DNA of 64,000 nucleotides from Luteibacter sp. 9135 (GTDB lineage Bacteria > Pseudomonadota > Gammaproteobacteria > Xanthomonadales > Rhodanobacteraceae): positions 3,279,501 to 3,343,500 of the forward strand of contig NZ_JQNB01000001.1 in assembly GCF_000745005.1 (NCBI RefSeq), written 5' to 3'. A model generated the notes under the pieces. The model searched no databases, was not told the origin of the DNA, and saw only the letters and a program-made list of their open reading frames with translations. A program made the position numbers and the translations under genes. Shown one piece after another: positions 43,594-52,603 of this stretch (positions are counted from its first letter, which is position 1; every line of letters begins with the position of its first letter).

Positions 43594-45504
43594 TCAGCGC
43601 CCGAGCCCCGGTGCCGCCTGCTGCTGGCTCTGGTTCTGCGCTAGCGCCCTTTCGGTGGCCTGTTGCTGTTGGATCGCCTCAAAGCGCTCCATCGCCTGCG
43701 GCCACTGGCCGCCGCTCTGCTCCATACTCGTATTCGCCGAGGCCGTCGGGACGCTCGTGCGCAGATCGGCGAGGTGATCGCGCTGGCCCGGCGGCGTCTG
43801 CACCGCCCACATGCGCCTACCATCTTCCGACAAGGCCACTTGGTCGATACGTTGTAGCCCGTCCGAGCGCGCCTGTACCACGAGCGCGGAAGCGATCTGG
43901 TCGCTTTGCAGGTCGGGGGTGCGCCCGAGTTGGCGATCAATGACATAAACATGGTCGCGAGCCTGCTGGAACATGGCGTGATCGGGATGATCCGGGTCGT
44001 CGAGGCGTCCTGGTACCTGCGCCGCGGTGGCCGTCTCCGTCTTCGCTCGGACCTGGTCCGCCAGGACCCTTAACGTATCGTTGCCGGCCACGCCATCGAC
44101 GTCGAGCTTGCGGTCCTGCTGGAATGCTTCCACCGCCGCTTTGGTCGTCGAGCCGAACTTACCGTCCGGCGTGACGGTGTTGTTTAGGTAACCTAGGGCG
44201 GCCAGCTTCGTCTGCAATTGCTCCACGTCGGAGCCGTGCGCACCCTGCCTGAGGGCAGCATGGTCACCCTGCTTCGGCGCATCCTGTTTCGGCTCTGCCT
44301 GCTTCTGTGCGCCCTGCCCGACGACATGCAGCAGATCGCGGGTGTGCCCGTCCTGGGTGATCTTCAGGTCGCGCGAGTGGTCATTGTTGCGCTGAAGGCT
44401 CAGGTCGGATCGCGACAGCTCCGACCATTTCCCGTCGATGTACGACCGTCCGTGACCGTCCATGTCCCACTGGACCAGGTCCTTGCCCTGCGCGTAGTAA
44501 CCGCGCGAACGCTTGCTCGCCGGGTCGCCATGGCTATGGGATGCGCCCTGGTCCATGTCCTGCACTAAGTTACGACCCTGAACCGGATCGATAAAGATGC
44601 CTTTCACCGTGCCGTACTGCGCAGCGAGATCCGGATGCGCCGCGTCCTTCGCAAGGGTCGTGGGATTGACCAGCGGATTGGCCAAGACAGCGTCCCATGC
44701 GCCCTTCAGTGGACCGTCTGCGCTGGCGTTCTTCATCGCGTTGAACGTGTCCGCGCCCTTGAGCGCCTCGTCACGGCCGGAGTGGAAATAATTCGGGAAC
44801 TCGCCGACCTTCGATTTCAGGCCGTCGAGACTCGTGATCTTGCCGTCCTGGATACCCGTGATCAGCTTGTCGCCGTAGGCATCACCCTGGTTATAGGCTT
44901 TGGCGACTACCGCGAAGATCCGTGCCTTGTCCTCGGTCGAAGCCTTCTGATACAGATCCGTGTCTTTCAATGGTTCGGCGACACGGTCCATCAACTTGTT
45001 TACTTGCGTGACATCGCGTTCGTGGATGAACGTCTTGCCGGCATCGGTCGCCAGGTATTCGTTGAGATGGGATTTGAACGTCTGGTCGATATCCGGGCCC
45101 CCGGCCGGCATTAACGATGCCGGGATGTCCTTCTTCTTCTTGTACTGCGCCAGGTGCGCGTCGAAATTCGCGTCGCGGACATGGTTGCCGTCGCGCCCGA
45201 GGTCGGCGGACATCTTCGCCTGCTGCTCATCCGTGAGCACCCAGTCGGGATGGTTTTCCTTCGCCCAGCCCTGGTAGGCCGCCACCAATTGGCGCGCATC
45301 CGCCGGATGGGCGCCGAAATCGGTCTGCAACGTGCCGATGGTGTAGCCGCTGTTGCCCACCGGCTGAAGATTGACGTTGCCGGCGGCGTCGCGCAACGTA
45401 TTGCCCGCGAATGCCAATCGGTAAGACGCGTCCTTACCTTCCGAGCTAACGCCGATGCTGAAGTACGCGACCGCTCGAAGTTCGTTATCGGTCAGATCCG
45501 CCAT
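43594..45504 (-). CDS. Antibacterial type IV secretion effector (X-Tfe) with XVIPCD
   Basis: 636 aa. The N-terminal roughly 350 residues have a possible muramidase-like start (NSGYTIGTLQTDFG). A peptidoglycan-binding domain follows (about 415-485, DGKFGSTTKAAVEAFQQDRK), then a C-terminal XVIPCD (about 500-636; DDPDHPDHAMFQQARDHVY, IDQVALSEDGRRMW) ending in a Gln-rich tail. XVIPCD is the secretion signal recognised by VirD4 of the Xanthomonadales bacterial-killing T4SS. Peptidoglycan-targeting effectors of this kind are injected into competitors. The gene starts 3 bp after the putative immunity gene. The T4SS itself is not in the window. Confidence 0.85.
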   Translation of the reverse strand: MADLTDNELRAVAYFSIGVSSEGKDASYRLAFAGNTLRDAAGNVNLQPVGNSGYTIGTLQTDFGAHPADARQLVAAYQGWAKENHPDWVLTDEQQAKMSADLGRDGNHVRDANFDAHLAQYKKKKDIPASLMPAGGPDIDQTFKSHLNEYLATDAGKTFIHERDVTQVNKLMDRVAEPLKDTDLYQKASTEDKARIFAVVAKAYNQGDAYGDKLITGIQDGKITSLDGLKSKVGEFPNYFHSGRDEALKGADTFNAMKNASADGPLKGAWDAVLANPLVNPTTLAKDAAHPDLAAQYGTVKGIFIDPVQGRNLVQDMDQGASHSHGDPASKRSRGYYAQGKDLVQWDMDGHGRSYIDGKWSELSRSDLSLQRNNDHSRDLKITQDGHTRDLLHVVGQGAQKQAEPKQDAPKQGDHAALRQGAHGSDVEQLQTKLAALGYLNNTVTPDGKFGSTTKAAVEAFQQDRKLDVDGVAGNDTLRVLADQVRAKTETATAAQVPGRLDDPDHPDHAMFQQARDHVYVIDRQLGRTPDLQSDQIASALVVQARSDGLQRIDQVALSEDGRRMWAVQTPPGQRDHLADLRTSVPTASANTSMEQSGGQWPQAMERFEAIQQQQATERALAQNQSQQQAAPGLGR

Positions 45505-45507
45505 GCC

Positions 45508-46323
45508 TTATTCCGCCTTGCAAGAGAGCTGCGGTGATGACGGCAGGCCGAGCACTTGTGCCACGTATTCCATCGTATCGCTCGCCCCTTTGGCCTTCGC
45601 TTCGTCGATCGCCGCCTGGAGTCTGGCCTTATCCACGACGCGCACGGCCGGTGCGTCACCGGCGGGACTGAGGTCCGCCTTTTTCAGCCTGAACACGAAG
45701 CACCCTTCGACGGCCAGGAAAGTGCCATCGTCGAGGTCCAGCGCCGAGGTGATGTTCGACCAGTATTTCCCCTTCGGACAGGCTGACGCGGACATTTCCT
45801 GGTGATAGATCGGAAACTTGTGCCAGGCGTCCGCGCCGCCGGGCGACGGCGTCGCGGCGATAAAGCGGGAGCCGCAGTAGGCAGCCGATTTCTTCACGTA
45901 GATGCTGTCCGCCCCCAGGTCCAGCCCGGGCAGCGACGCTGACGACGCACCACCGGAAAAGGCGAAGCCCTTGCCGACGGCCACATGCGAAATGCCCTTG
46001 GCATCGGTGAACGAGGCGGACTGGTGGCCGTCGGCTTCGAGCGCGACGTCGACCTTCATACGTTCGCCGGTGAAAAAATCCATCGCGTCCACGTGCGCGC
46101 CACCCTTGGATTCCGACACGACCCACGCGCGCAGCTTGCCGTGATCGTCCTCGACGAACATCGCCGCGCCGTTGGGGAAGGCGCGCTGGGCCACTGTGCT
46201 GGCGGGCCAGCGGGCTTCGCCTGACGCCAGGGCGGCCGAACAAAACGGGATGGCGAGCATCCCCAGCGACATGGCGATCCTCAAGGGGATCGCGGACTCT
46301 CCTGAAGACCGGCTTGCAGACAT
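45508..46323 (-). CDS. Periplasmic immunity protein (X-Tfi) of the adjacent effector
   Basis: 271 aa with an N-terminal secretion signal (hydrophobic IAMSLGMLAIPFCSAALASG), fitting a periplasmic protein that protects the producer's own wall. No recognised enzymatic motif. It lies immediately upstream of the effector gene with a 3-bp gap, the usual order of such pairs. ATG 46323 is kept as start because the same 17 N-terminal codons are recognisable in the relic copy at 59 kb. ATG 46272 has a better ribosome site (GAGGA) and is the alternative. A deleted duplicate of this gene is found at 58976-59292. Confidence 0.75.
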   Translation of the reverse strand: MSASRSSGESAIPLRIAMSLGMLAIPFCSAALASGEARWPASTVAQRAFPNGAAMFVEDDHGKLRAWVVSESKGGAHVDAMDFFTGERMKVDVALEADGHQSASFTDAKGISHVAVGKGFAFSGGASSASLPGLDLGADSIYVKKSAAYCGSRFIAATPSPGGADAWHKFPIYHQEMSASACPKGKYWSNITSALDLDDGTFLAVEGCFVFRLKKADLSPAGDAPAVRVVDKARLQAAIDEAKAKGASDTMEYVAQVLGLPSSPQLSCKAE

Positions 46324-46673
46324 CGCGATGGATTCCTGGCTATGGACGAATGGCCCGGTGTGGTGGTGCCCTGCCCGGACTTTATCATAGGGGTCCCAGG
46401 GTTCATCGCAATGCGGCTCCCATGCCGTTTGAACGTAGCTTCGACAGCCAGATGCTGCTGACCCGCCTGTGCGGCCCGGATGCGAGAGTCGATCGCGTCG
46501 CCAGCCACGCGGAGGTGGCAGTGATCCTGGTATTCGCTATCCCGAGGGGGGCTGAGCATTCTGCAGAATATTCAGACGAAGCAACTATAGTCATCAAGCG
46601 ACTGAGTAATGGCGGATGGCATGGATCTGCGACGATGGGAGGCTTTTGCGTACTTACGACCTGGTTCTCGTGA
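46324..46673. other. Intergenic stretch upstream of the immunity gene
   Basis: The first roughly 60 bp (to about 46382) are duplicated beside the immunity relic at about 59236-59292. The rest contains a frame (to 46673) of unconvincing composition and no recognised gene. The operon promoter is expected here, but no clear -35/-10 pair was identified. Confidence 0.4.
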
Positions 46674-47294
46674 GTGAGATTGGGCTCAGATGTTTTCGTA
46701 GCTGTCGAAGGCGTGTACTCGATGGACGGCGATCTTGCGCCACTCGATCGCATCATTCCGCTGTGTCGTAAGCATGGCGCGATAAGCGTCGTCGACGATG
46801 CACACGGCACGGGTGTAATGGGCGCCTGCGGTCACGGCGCTGGCGAGCATTTCGGCGTAGCCTCGGATATCGATATTCTGATGGGGACGTTCAGCAAGAC
46901 GCTTGCCGTCAGTGGTGGTTTCGCCGTGCACGGTGCGCTCGATGTAATTGCCGACGAACCCGAACGCATGCGCTCCCTGCACGACAACGTTGCCTACGCA
47001 ACGGCTGCCCTGAATGCATTGTCATGGAGTTTCAAAGTTCACACACCCTCCGCCATCCTTATCTTGCCAACACCGGCTGATATGGATATCAAGGTGGCGT
47101 GCGGTCAGTTCAATAGGGATGGACTGTTCATTAATCCAGTGCATTACCCGGCTGTGCCGCACGGCCAGGAGCGGTTCCGGATCAGCCTGATGAGTACGCA
47201 CACAAAATCTGATATCGATTGCCTCGTCGAGGGCATTGACCGGATTTGGCGACAGCATGCGCAAGGGAAGTGGCGCGTGACGACTACAATCTAA
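46674..47294 (+). pseudogene. Alpha-oxoamine synthase (KBL/AONS/SPT family) relic
   Basis: Only the C-terminal half of a PLP-dependent alpha-oxoamine synthase remains. It keeps VVDDAHGTGVMG, the PLP-lysine motif TFSKTLAVSGGF, and the C-terminal HYPAVPHGQERFRIS and HTKSDID motifs. The N-terminal roughly 170 residues are missing. About 40 residues are also missing right after the lysine motif: the usual membrane-facing, Ser/Pro-rich segment between GGF and ALDVIADEPE. The protein cannot be active as it stands. Its original role (biotin, sphingolipid or 2-amino-3-ketobutyrate type) cannot be told. Confidence 0.75.
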
Positions 47295-47532
47295 GACTTG
47301 CAGCAGCGATGTCGCGGTCTCTCCTCATGGGAGAGACCGCGACTCGATAGAAACGGCTGACCTTGCCGTGCCTGAAGTGGAAAACGTGACCTACGGCCTT
47401 GTCTTTCAGGCCGTAATTTTGTCCTTCGAGGGGATTGCCTTGCAGATCTCGGATGGTATGGATGCCCTGTACCACGATCGCTTCGTCGGACGCTTCGTCA
47501 AATGAGAACGGATCGCCAAAGCTTCTAAGCCC
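47284..47532 (-). pseudogene. NTF2/SnoaL-like domain, 3' fragment
   Basis: An open frame without a proper start reads FGDPFSFDEASDEAIVVQG, then LEGQNYGLKDKAVGHVFHF and GKVSRFYRV, the C-terminal half of an NTF2-like (SnoaL/ketosteroid-isomerase-like) protein. The N-terminal half is missing; an in-frame stop lies at 47533-47535. The last codons run through a strong hairpin. Confidence 0.5.
47311..47343. terminator. Strong perfect hairpin between two relic genes
   Basis: GTCGCGGTCTCTCC and its exact complement form a 14-bp stem with a 5-nt loop (TCATG). It lies 17 bp after the oxoamine synthase stop and at the end of the opposing NTF2-like fragment, so it is suited to terminate both directions. 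No T-run follows. Confidence 0.55.
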
Positions 47533-47626
47533 CTATGTGATGACGGACATGGGCCGGCTCGCCACGTAGCTGAGGCCGATTTGCCTGGCGGTGGTTATCA
47601 GGTACGACGCTACACCCCTACAGTCT

Positions 47627-48460
47627 TCATTGTCCTCTGGCATTGATCGGAACGACCGGTGGCAGAATACGTGCGTCGCTCAAGGCACGCGGACGAGTCG
47701 TCGGTGTCACCATGGCGCTGAGCTGGTGCAACGAGTGAGTCGACAAGTCCTGTGTGTCGGAACTAAGGGCCGCGTTAATGGGTACCCCACGCCCCGTATG
47801 CAGATCGGAGCGGAATAGCTCGCGTGCGTCGCCCGGTATGTTTGCCTTCGTGGTCAGATAGCTCTTGATAACGGGAGGCACCATCCCACTGAGACGCGGA
47901 TCCGCCATCATCTGCGCGCCGACCTCCCATTTCTTGCGCTCCCGCTCCTCTTGGACGTGGGCCACCATGCTGTCGAAATGCGCGGGCTGGCGTATATCCG
48001 CTGTACCCGTCAGGGCCGTGTAGCGGGGTGTCGCCAATGCTCGCACTTGGCCCTCGATCGCTTTCAGCTCTGTCGACGGACTGGCCATATGTTTGATCGT
48101 CGCAAGTTGCGACATCACCGCTATGTCTTTGAAGATGGTGGGTGAGGAGAAGTCTGCTCCCGTCTTGTCCACGGCAGCGGCACGTAGCCCATCGCGTGTA
48201 CTGTGTTCCGACGTGATCGCACCGGTCGTCCCAGCGATGAGTTGGCGCTTGACCGACGGTGTATGCCCCGTGATCGGCTCTGCATGGCCTGTCGTCGCCC
48301 AGACCAGGTCGGCCGTGCGCGACCGGACACTGAAGATATTCTTGGCTTGCCGACGAGTGATTGCCTTGAACAGCGCTTTCTTCTTCAGCGTCCTCGTGGC
48401 AACGAACTCGTCCAGCCCGATGCCAACAAACGTCGGTTTCGCACCGGGCACATCGGACAT
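47627..48460 (-). CDS. Unknown 277-aa protein
   Basis: No family recognised. Soluble and basic at the N-terminus (TLKKKALFKAITRRQAKNIF), with a low-complexity C-terminus rich in Ser/Thr/Pro (HQLSAMVTPTTRPRALSD). No signal peptide, XVIPCD or catalytic motif seen. A ribosome site (GGAGAAGG) precedes ATG 48460, supporting a real gene. It sits between the relic region and the GH3 gene, so an accessory function is possible. Confidence 0.5.
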   Translation of the reverse strand: MSDVPGAKPTFVGIGLDEFVATRTLKKKALFKAITRRQAKNIFSVRSRTADLVWATTGHAEPITGHTPSVKRQLIAGTTGAITSEHSTRDGLRAAAVDKTGADFSSPTIFKDIAVMSQLATIKHMASPSTELKAIEGQVRALATPRYTALTGTADIRQPAHFDSMVAHVQEERERKKWEVGAQMMADPRLSGMVPPVIKSYLTTKANIPGDARELFRSDLHTGRGVPINAALSSDTQDLSTHSLHQLSAMVTPTTRPRALSDARILPPVVPINARGQ

Positions 48461-48691
48461 GACCTTCTCCGCGCCGACACGAATAGCCGGTGCGGTGCCG
48501 CCACCGCTGGATAAACGGGTGGGTATATTTCCACACGCTTGGGCAATCGCGCGCGACAGCGCTCAATGCAGGCGCAGCCTGCGATCAGGTAGGTGAATAA
48601 AGCCTTTCCGGTCCGTATTCGCCACAAAGCTGCTCGACAAGCCCACGATGATCCGGCAAATCATCCAACGCCCGAGCTGCCGCCGGCCGAG

Positions 48692-51337
48692 TCATCGCAA
48701 ACTCCTTACGACGGGCAGGCTGTCTTTCACAGAAAGCAGCTGATCTCGTGGCAGGACGACGCGTCCCGTGCCAGCAATGGCATCCGATGCACCGCCCACC
48801 GAGATCGTGTAGCTGCCATGGTCGACGCGCCAGGTGTTCACCGAGGTGTCGAACCATGCGAAGGCACGGGCATTGAGCGGCACGCTGACCTCGCGCGTTT
48901 CACCCGGCTTGAGCGTCACACGCGAGAACCCCTTCAACTCCTTTTTCGGTCGCGACACCGACGGCGCATCCTCGCCCACGTACACCTGTGCGACTTCGGT
49001 GCCCTCGCGGTCACTGGTGTTGGTAAGGGTGAACTGGACCCGTGCCACGATCTGGCGATCGTCGAGGTACGGCACGTTGCCGGAGGTCACGTGGACGTTG
49101 CCATAGGTGAATGTCGAGTATGAAAGACCGTGACCGAACGCGAATTCGGGCGTCATGCCGTTTGCTTCGAAGCCGCGATAGCCGTTGAGCAGGCCTTCGG
49201 AGTACACGATTTCCTTGTTCGCCGTACTGTTCTGCGGGAACGGGTAGTTCGCGTAGGTCGGGTTGTCCTTCTCGTCGCGCTCGATCGTGATTGGCAGCTT
49301 GCCCGAGGGGTTCACGGTGCCGAAGAGGATCTCACCGATCGCCGCACCTCCCTCTTCCCCGGCATACCAGGGGTAAAGCACGCTGGCCACCTTGTCGACC
49401 CATGCTCGCATGCTGACGCCGCCGCCGGCATGCATCACCACGGTGGTTCGCGGATTGGCGGACGCTACGTTGGCGATCAACTCATCCTGCGCTTCGGGAA
49501 GGATGAACGGTCGATCGAACCCCTCGCCTTCGTATTCGGAACCCAGGCCACCGACGACGACCACCGAGTCGTAGCTGGCCAGGTCGGCGGTCGGCACGAG
49601 GGAGGCCCAGCTGAATTGCACACCTTGGAATCCGCCCAGGGTGCCGAAGTAATTGGGCTTGCGCTCATACTGGATGCTGACCTCATACGTCTGGCCTGCT
49701 TCCAGGCGAATCGTGCCCGAGGACGGGATGGTCGGAGGGATCGACGGCGTAATGACCGTACCCGCCCCGTTGTTGACGATCTCCTTGCCGTTGATCTGCA
49801 CGCGCACCGCGCCATCGGCGCGCACCTTGAACACATGGTCGCCCGTGGTCGTCGGCGTGATCTTGCCCGACCACACCGCGGCGTCGGGCATCGTATTACC
49901 AAAGGGCGAGCCGCCGTTGTTCCAGTCGAGGTTGATCAATCGATCGTCCCGGGTCAGGGTCTGGCCGCCCGAGGAGTACGCGCCCGTGAAGCCACCCACG
50001 CTCGGGGTGAGCCCGGGATCGAGCGACATCCGGTCGATGTAGTCGATCTGGCTGCCTTGCGGTGCCGCCGCGCGAATGCCGTCGATATCGTTGACGTATT
50101 CGTTCGGATTGATGTTGGCGCTACCAAAACCCGACGGTGGCACAGTGACGGAGCGGTAGCCGATCACGGCGATCTTCAGCGGATGATCGCTCGCAAGAGG
50201 CAGGGCGTTATGGTCGTTCTTGAGCAATACCGTGCCTTCGCGTGCGATCTGCCGCGCGGTCGCCTGGCTTTGCGCTCGCTGCGCGGCGGTTTGGGTGTTG
50301 TCCGTGGACACGCTGTTCTCGGTGAATCCGAACAACGCAATCTGGCGCACGATGCGCCGCACCTTGTCGTCGATCACGGACGGGGCAATCGTGCCGTTGG
50401 CGATGAGCGGCTGGAGCGTCGTCGCGTTCATGAACTGCCCGTTGGGCATGTCCAGATCGGTGCCACCGAGCGCGCCCTTGGGACCGTCCTGCAACGCGTT
50501 GTAATCGGACTCGATAAAGCCCTTGTAGCCCCACTGCTGCTTGACGATGTCGTTGTTGAGATGTCCGTTTTCGCAGGCAAGCGGACCATTGACGCCGTTA
50601 AACGCACACATGATGTTCGCCGGCTTGCCTGCCTTCACCGCCGACTCGAAGGGGACGAGATAAAGTTCGCGCAGCGTCCGCTCGTCAACGGTGATGTTCA
50701 CCGCGAGGCGGTTATTTTCCTCGTCGTTGGCGACAAGGTGCTTCAGCGTCGCCCAGACGCCCTGGTCCTGGATGCCGCCGATCACCTGGGGAACGAGTGC
50801 AGCACCGAGGTAAGGATCTTCGCCGGACATGTACTCGAACGCACGCCCCGCAAACGGGGTGCGGTACATATTCACGCCTGGACCAAGCACATTCTGGAAG
50901 CCGAGTTGACGCGCATCACGCCCGATGGAGCCGCCAAACTGCTTGGCCAGTTGCGTGTCCCAGCTTGAGGCGAGCGACTGGCCGGCGGGATAGCTCACCC
51001 CTGCCGGCGACGATAGACGCACGCCCAGTGACGCATCGGTGGCATAGATCTGGGGGAGCCCCAATCGCGTCAGCGGTTTGATGTCCCAGGCACCGGTGCC
51101 GCCGATGTAATCCAGCTTTTCCTGCAGCGTCATCTTTCGAACGATGCGATCGGCGATCTGGTCGGCCAGCCAGTCTTGCAGAAAATCTGGCGCGTGCCCG
51201 CGTACCGCGGGCGTACCGCGTAACGACTGCTGCGCTTGGCGCACCGCGCCGCCCCGTGCCTGTTGCGCCAGGACCGGGCCGGCCACGGACGCAGTCAAGG
51301 CGGTCGTGACACAAATGGCCAAGGTCAACTTGTTCAT
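48692..51337 (-). CDS. Secreted GH3 beta-glucosidase with PA14 domain
   Basis: 881 aa from ATG 51337, preceded by a ribosome site (CGGAG). A Sec signal peptide (LAICVTTALTASVAGPVLAQQ) is followed by the GH3 N-domain (TRLGLPQIYATDASLGVR; KHLVANDEENNR; the nucleophile region GYKGFIESDYNAL, where most relatives have SDW), the GH3 C-domain, an inserted PA14 domain in the middle (VRADGAVRVQINGKEI), and a C-terminal fibronectin-III-like domain (GFSRVTLKPGETREVSVPL). It hydrolyses beta-linked glucosides or xylosides outside the cytoplasm; PA14 often shapes substrate choice. The frame extends upstream to 51478 but that part lacks a signal peptide. Confidence 0.92.
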   Translation of the reverse strand: MNKLTLAICVTTALTASVAGPVLAQQARGGAVRQAQQSLRGTPAVRGHAPDFLQDWLADQIADRIVRKMTLQEKLDYIGGTGAWDIKPLTRLGLPQIYATDASLGVRLSSPAGVSYPAGQSLASSWDTQLAKQFGGSIGRDARQLGFQNVLGPGVNMYRTPFAGRAFEYMSGEDPYLGAALVPQVIGGIQDQGVWATLKHLVANDEENNRLAVNITVDERTLRELYLVPFESAVKAGKPANIMCAFNGVNGPLACENGHLNNDIVKQQWGYKGFIESDYNALQDGPKGALGGTDLDMPNGQFMNATTLQPLIANGTIAPSVIDDKVRRIVRQIALFGFTENSVSTDNTQTAAQRAQSQATARQIAREGTVLLKNDHNALPLASDHPLKIAVIGYRSVTVPPSGFGSANINPNEYVNDIDGIRAAAPQGSQIDYIDRMSLDPGLTPSVGGFTGAYSSGGQTLTRDDRLINLDWNNGGSPFGNTMPDAAVWSGKITPTTTGDHVFKVRADGAVRVQINGKEIVNNGAGTVITPSIPPTIPSSGTIRLEAGQTYEVSIQYERKPNYFGTLGGFQGVQFSWASLVPTADLASYDSVVVVGGLGSEYEGEGFDRPFILPEAQDELIANVASANPRTTVVMHAGGGVSMRAWVDKVASVLYPWYAGEEGGAAIGEILFGTVNPSGKLPITIERDEKDNPTYANYPFPQNSTANKEIVYSEGLLNGYRGFEANGMTPEFAFGHGLSYSTFTYGNVHVTSGNVPYLDDRQIVARVQFTLTNTSDREGTEVAQVYVGEDAPSVSRPKKELKGFSRVTLKPGETREVSVPLNARAFAWFDTSVNTWRVDHGSYTISVGGASDAIAGTGRVVLPRDQLLSVKDSLPVVRSLR

Positions 51338-51413
51338 AGAACGTCTCCGAAGCGCTGCTATATACGGATTCCCCCCGTTGTCGAAGCGTTTTCGGCCAAA
51401 AACTATAGTCATG

Positions 51414-51430
51414 ATGCTGCATAGCAGCAT
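51414..51430. promoter_or_regulatory. Palindrome upstream of the GH3 gene
   Basis: ATGCTGC ATA GCAGCAT is a perfect 7-3-7 palindrome about 77 bp upstream of the GH3 start. A TATAGT box on the - strand (51402-51407) lies between it and the gene. It is a candidate operator; no matching regulator gene is adjacent. Confidence 0.4.
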
Positions 51431-51590
51431 TTTCGGGTGTGACACGCTAAGCAAATTCGGCGAACGTATGGCCATCAAAAGCAGTCGACGAAGGCGCTCC
51501 TCTTCCGGCGGTTACCCGTCCAGAACTTAAGTCCCGAGGCGGCACGTGCAACCGCTTCGCGCCAGAGCGCCCTTCTCCGCCGGGGCAATA

Positions 51591-51618
51591 TTGACAACCA
51601 TGCTACAAGTTGTAAACT
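51591..51618 (+). promoter_or_regulatory. Promoter of the MarR gene with internal operator-like repeat
   Basis: TTGACA at 51591-51596 and TAAACT at 51613-51618 are spaced by 16 bp. ACAAGTTGT (51605-51613), a short palindrome within the spacer, and ACAAC/GTTGT copies around it suit binding by the MarR product. The start codon follows closely, so the leader is very short. Confidence 0.6.
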
Positions 51619-51634
51619 GGTTGTCAGTATTCAA

Positions 51635-52108
51635 TTGGCCACGCCTGTGTCGGCATCACCCGAAGAAGTCACCGCGTTCGTCCTTTCCTCGTTTCGCATG
51701 AACGGCCTGCTCCTTGCTTGGGGCGACCAGTTCGCCGCTCGGTTCGGCCTGACCAGCGCGCGTTGGCAAATGCTCGGCGCCATTGCCTTGGCCGACCGGC
51801 CGCTGACCGCACCGCAGCTGGCGACGAACATGGGCGTCACCCGGCAAGCCGCCCTGAAACAACTAAACCTCCTGGCGGCGGAAGAGCTCGTCGTTGCGCA
51901 ACCGAACCGGTCACACAAACGTTCTCCCATCTATACGCTGAGTGACTCCGGTTCGGCGTTGTTCCAAGCCATCGATGCCGAGTGGCAGGCGTTGGCTCGG
52001 TCTGCAGGAGCCGACATGACATCGAAAGAGTTGCACGTCGTTGCTGCGGTCTTCGCCCGGTTTTCCGCGTTCGTACAGCGAGAAAAGGCCCAGACCGATG
52101 AAGCGTAG
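51635..52108 (+). CDS. MarR-family transcriptional regulator
   Basis: 157 aa (or 153 from GTG 51647). A winged helix-turn-helix is visible: RWQMLGAIALADRPLTAPQLATNMGVTRQAALKQL spans the helix-turn-helix and NRSHKRSPIYTLSD the wing. It probably represses its own operon with the overlapping membrane protein gene and the oxidoreductase downstream, relieved by a small-molecule signal. The start is uncertain because there is hardly any leader; TTG 51635 and GTG 51647 are both possible. A fragment of a second copy lies 2 kb downstream. Confidence 0.82.
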   Translation: MATPVSASPEEVTAFVLSSFRMNGLLLAWGDQFAARFGLTSARWQMLGAIALADRPLTAPQLATNMGVTRQAALKQLNLLAAEELVVAQPNRSHKRSPIYTLSDSGSALFQAIDAEWQALARSAGADMTSKELHVVAAVFARFSAFVQREKAQTDEA

Positions 52109-52562
52109 GCTGCATGCGATCGCTGCCGTGCTGGCGTTCGCGCTCGTTGCGACATTCTGGACATCGACTCTCGTGTCCGAACTCTTTCTGTCGAAGTCCG
52201 CGGTGGTTACGGTCAAGGCCGGCATTGCTTATGCCCTCTTCCTGTTCCTGCCCGCGATGGCGACGACAGCGGCCACGGGCTTTTCAATGGCTGGCAAAGC
52301 CACTCACGCCCTTTTGGCGCGAAAGCGCAAACGCATGCCATGGATTGCCGGAACGGGCCTGCTGGTCCTCCTGCCCGCCGCCCTGTTTCTTCACCTCAAA
52401 GCATCAGCAGGTGACTTCGGCCCGGCGTTTGTCGCCGTCCAGCTGGCCGAACTCTTTGCAGGCGCCTCCAATCTCGTCCTCATCGGCTTGAACATCCGGG
52501 ATGGATTTGCTTTTGCACGACTCAAACAGAAGCGCGTTACTAAAGCGCCCTCCTCCCACTAG
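52098..52562 (+). CDS. Small four-helix membrane protein
   Basis: 154 aa with about four hydrophobic segments (near residues 7-28, 37-58, 80-98 and 108-130) and a basic tail (ARLKQKRVTK). No family named with confidence. It overlaps the MarR gene by 11 bp, so the two are coupled, and it may take part in the stress response the regulator controls. Confidence 0.75.
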   Translation: MKRRLHAIAAVLAFALVATFWTSTLVSELFLSKSAVVTVKAGIAYALFLFLPAMATTAATGFSMAGKATHALLARKRKRMPWIAGTGLLVLLPAALFLHLKASAGDFGPAFVAVQLAELFAGASNLVLIGLNIRDGFAFARLKQKRVTKAPSSH

Positions 52563-52603
52563 GCCCTGTAACGACAAGGTTGCACGTCCCATAAAGGAAT
52601 TCC

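Noticed and set aside
49130..50968. 612-aa frame on the + strand
   Set aside because: Antisense of the GH3 gene, whose catalytic motifs and signal peptide are clear; the opposite frame shows no domain.
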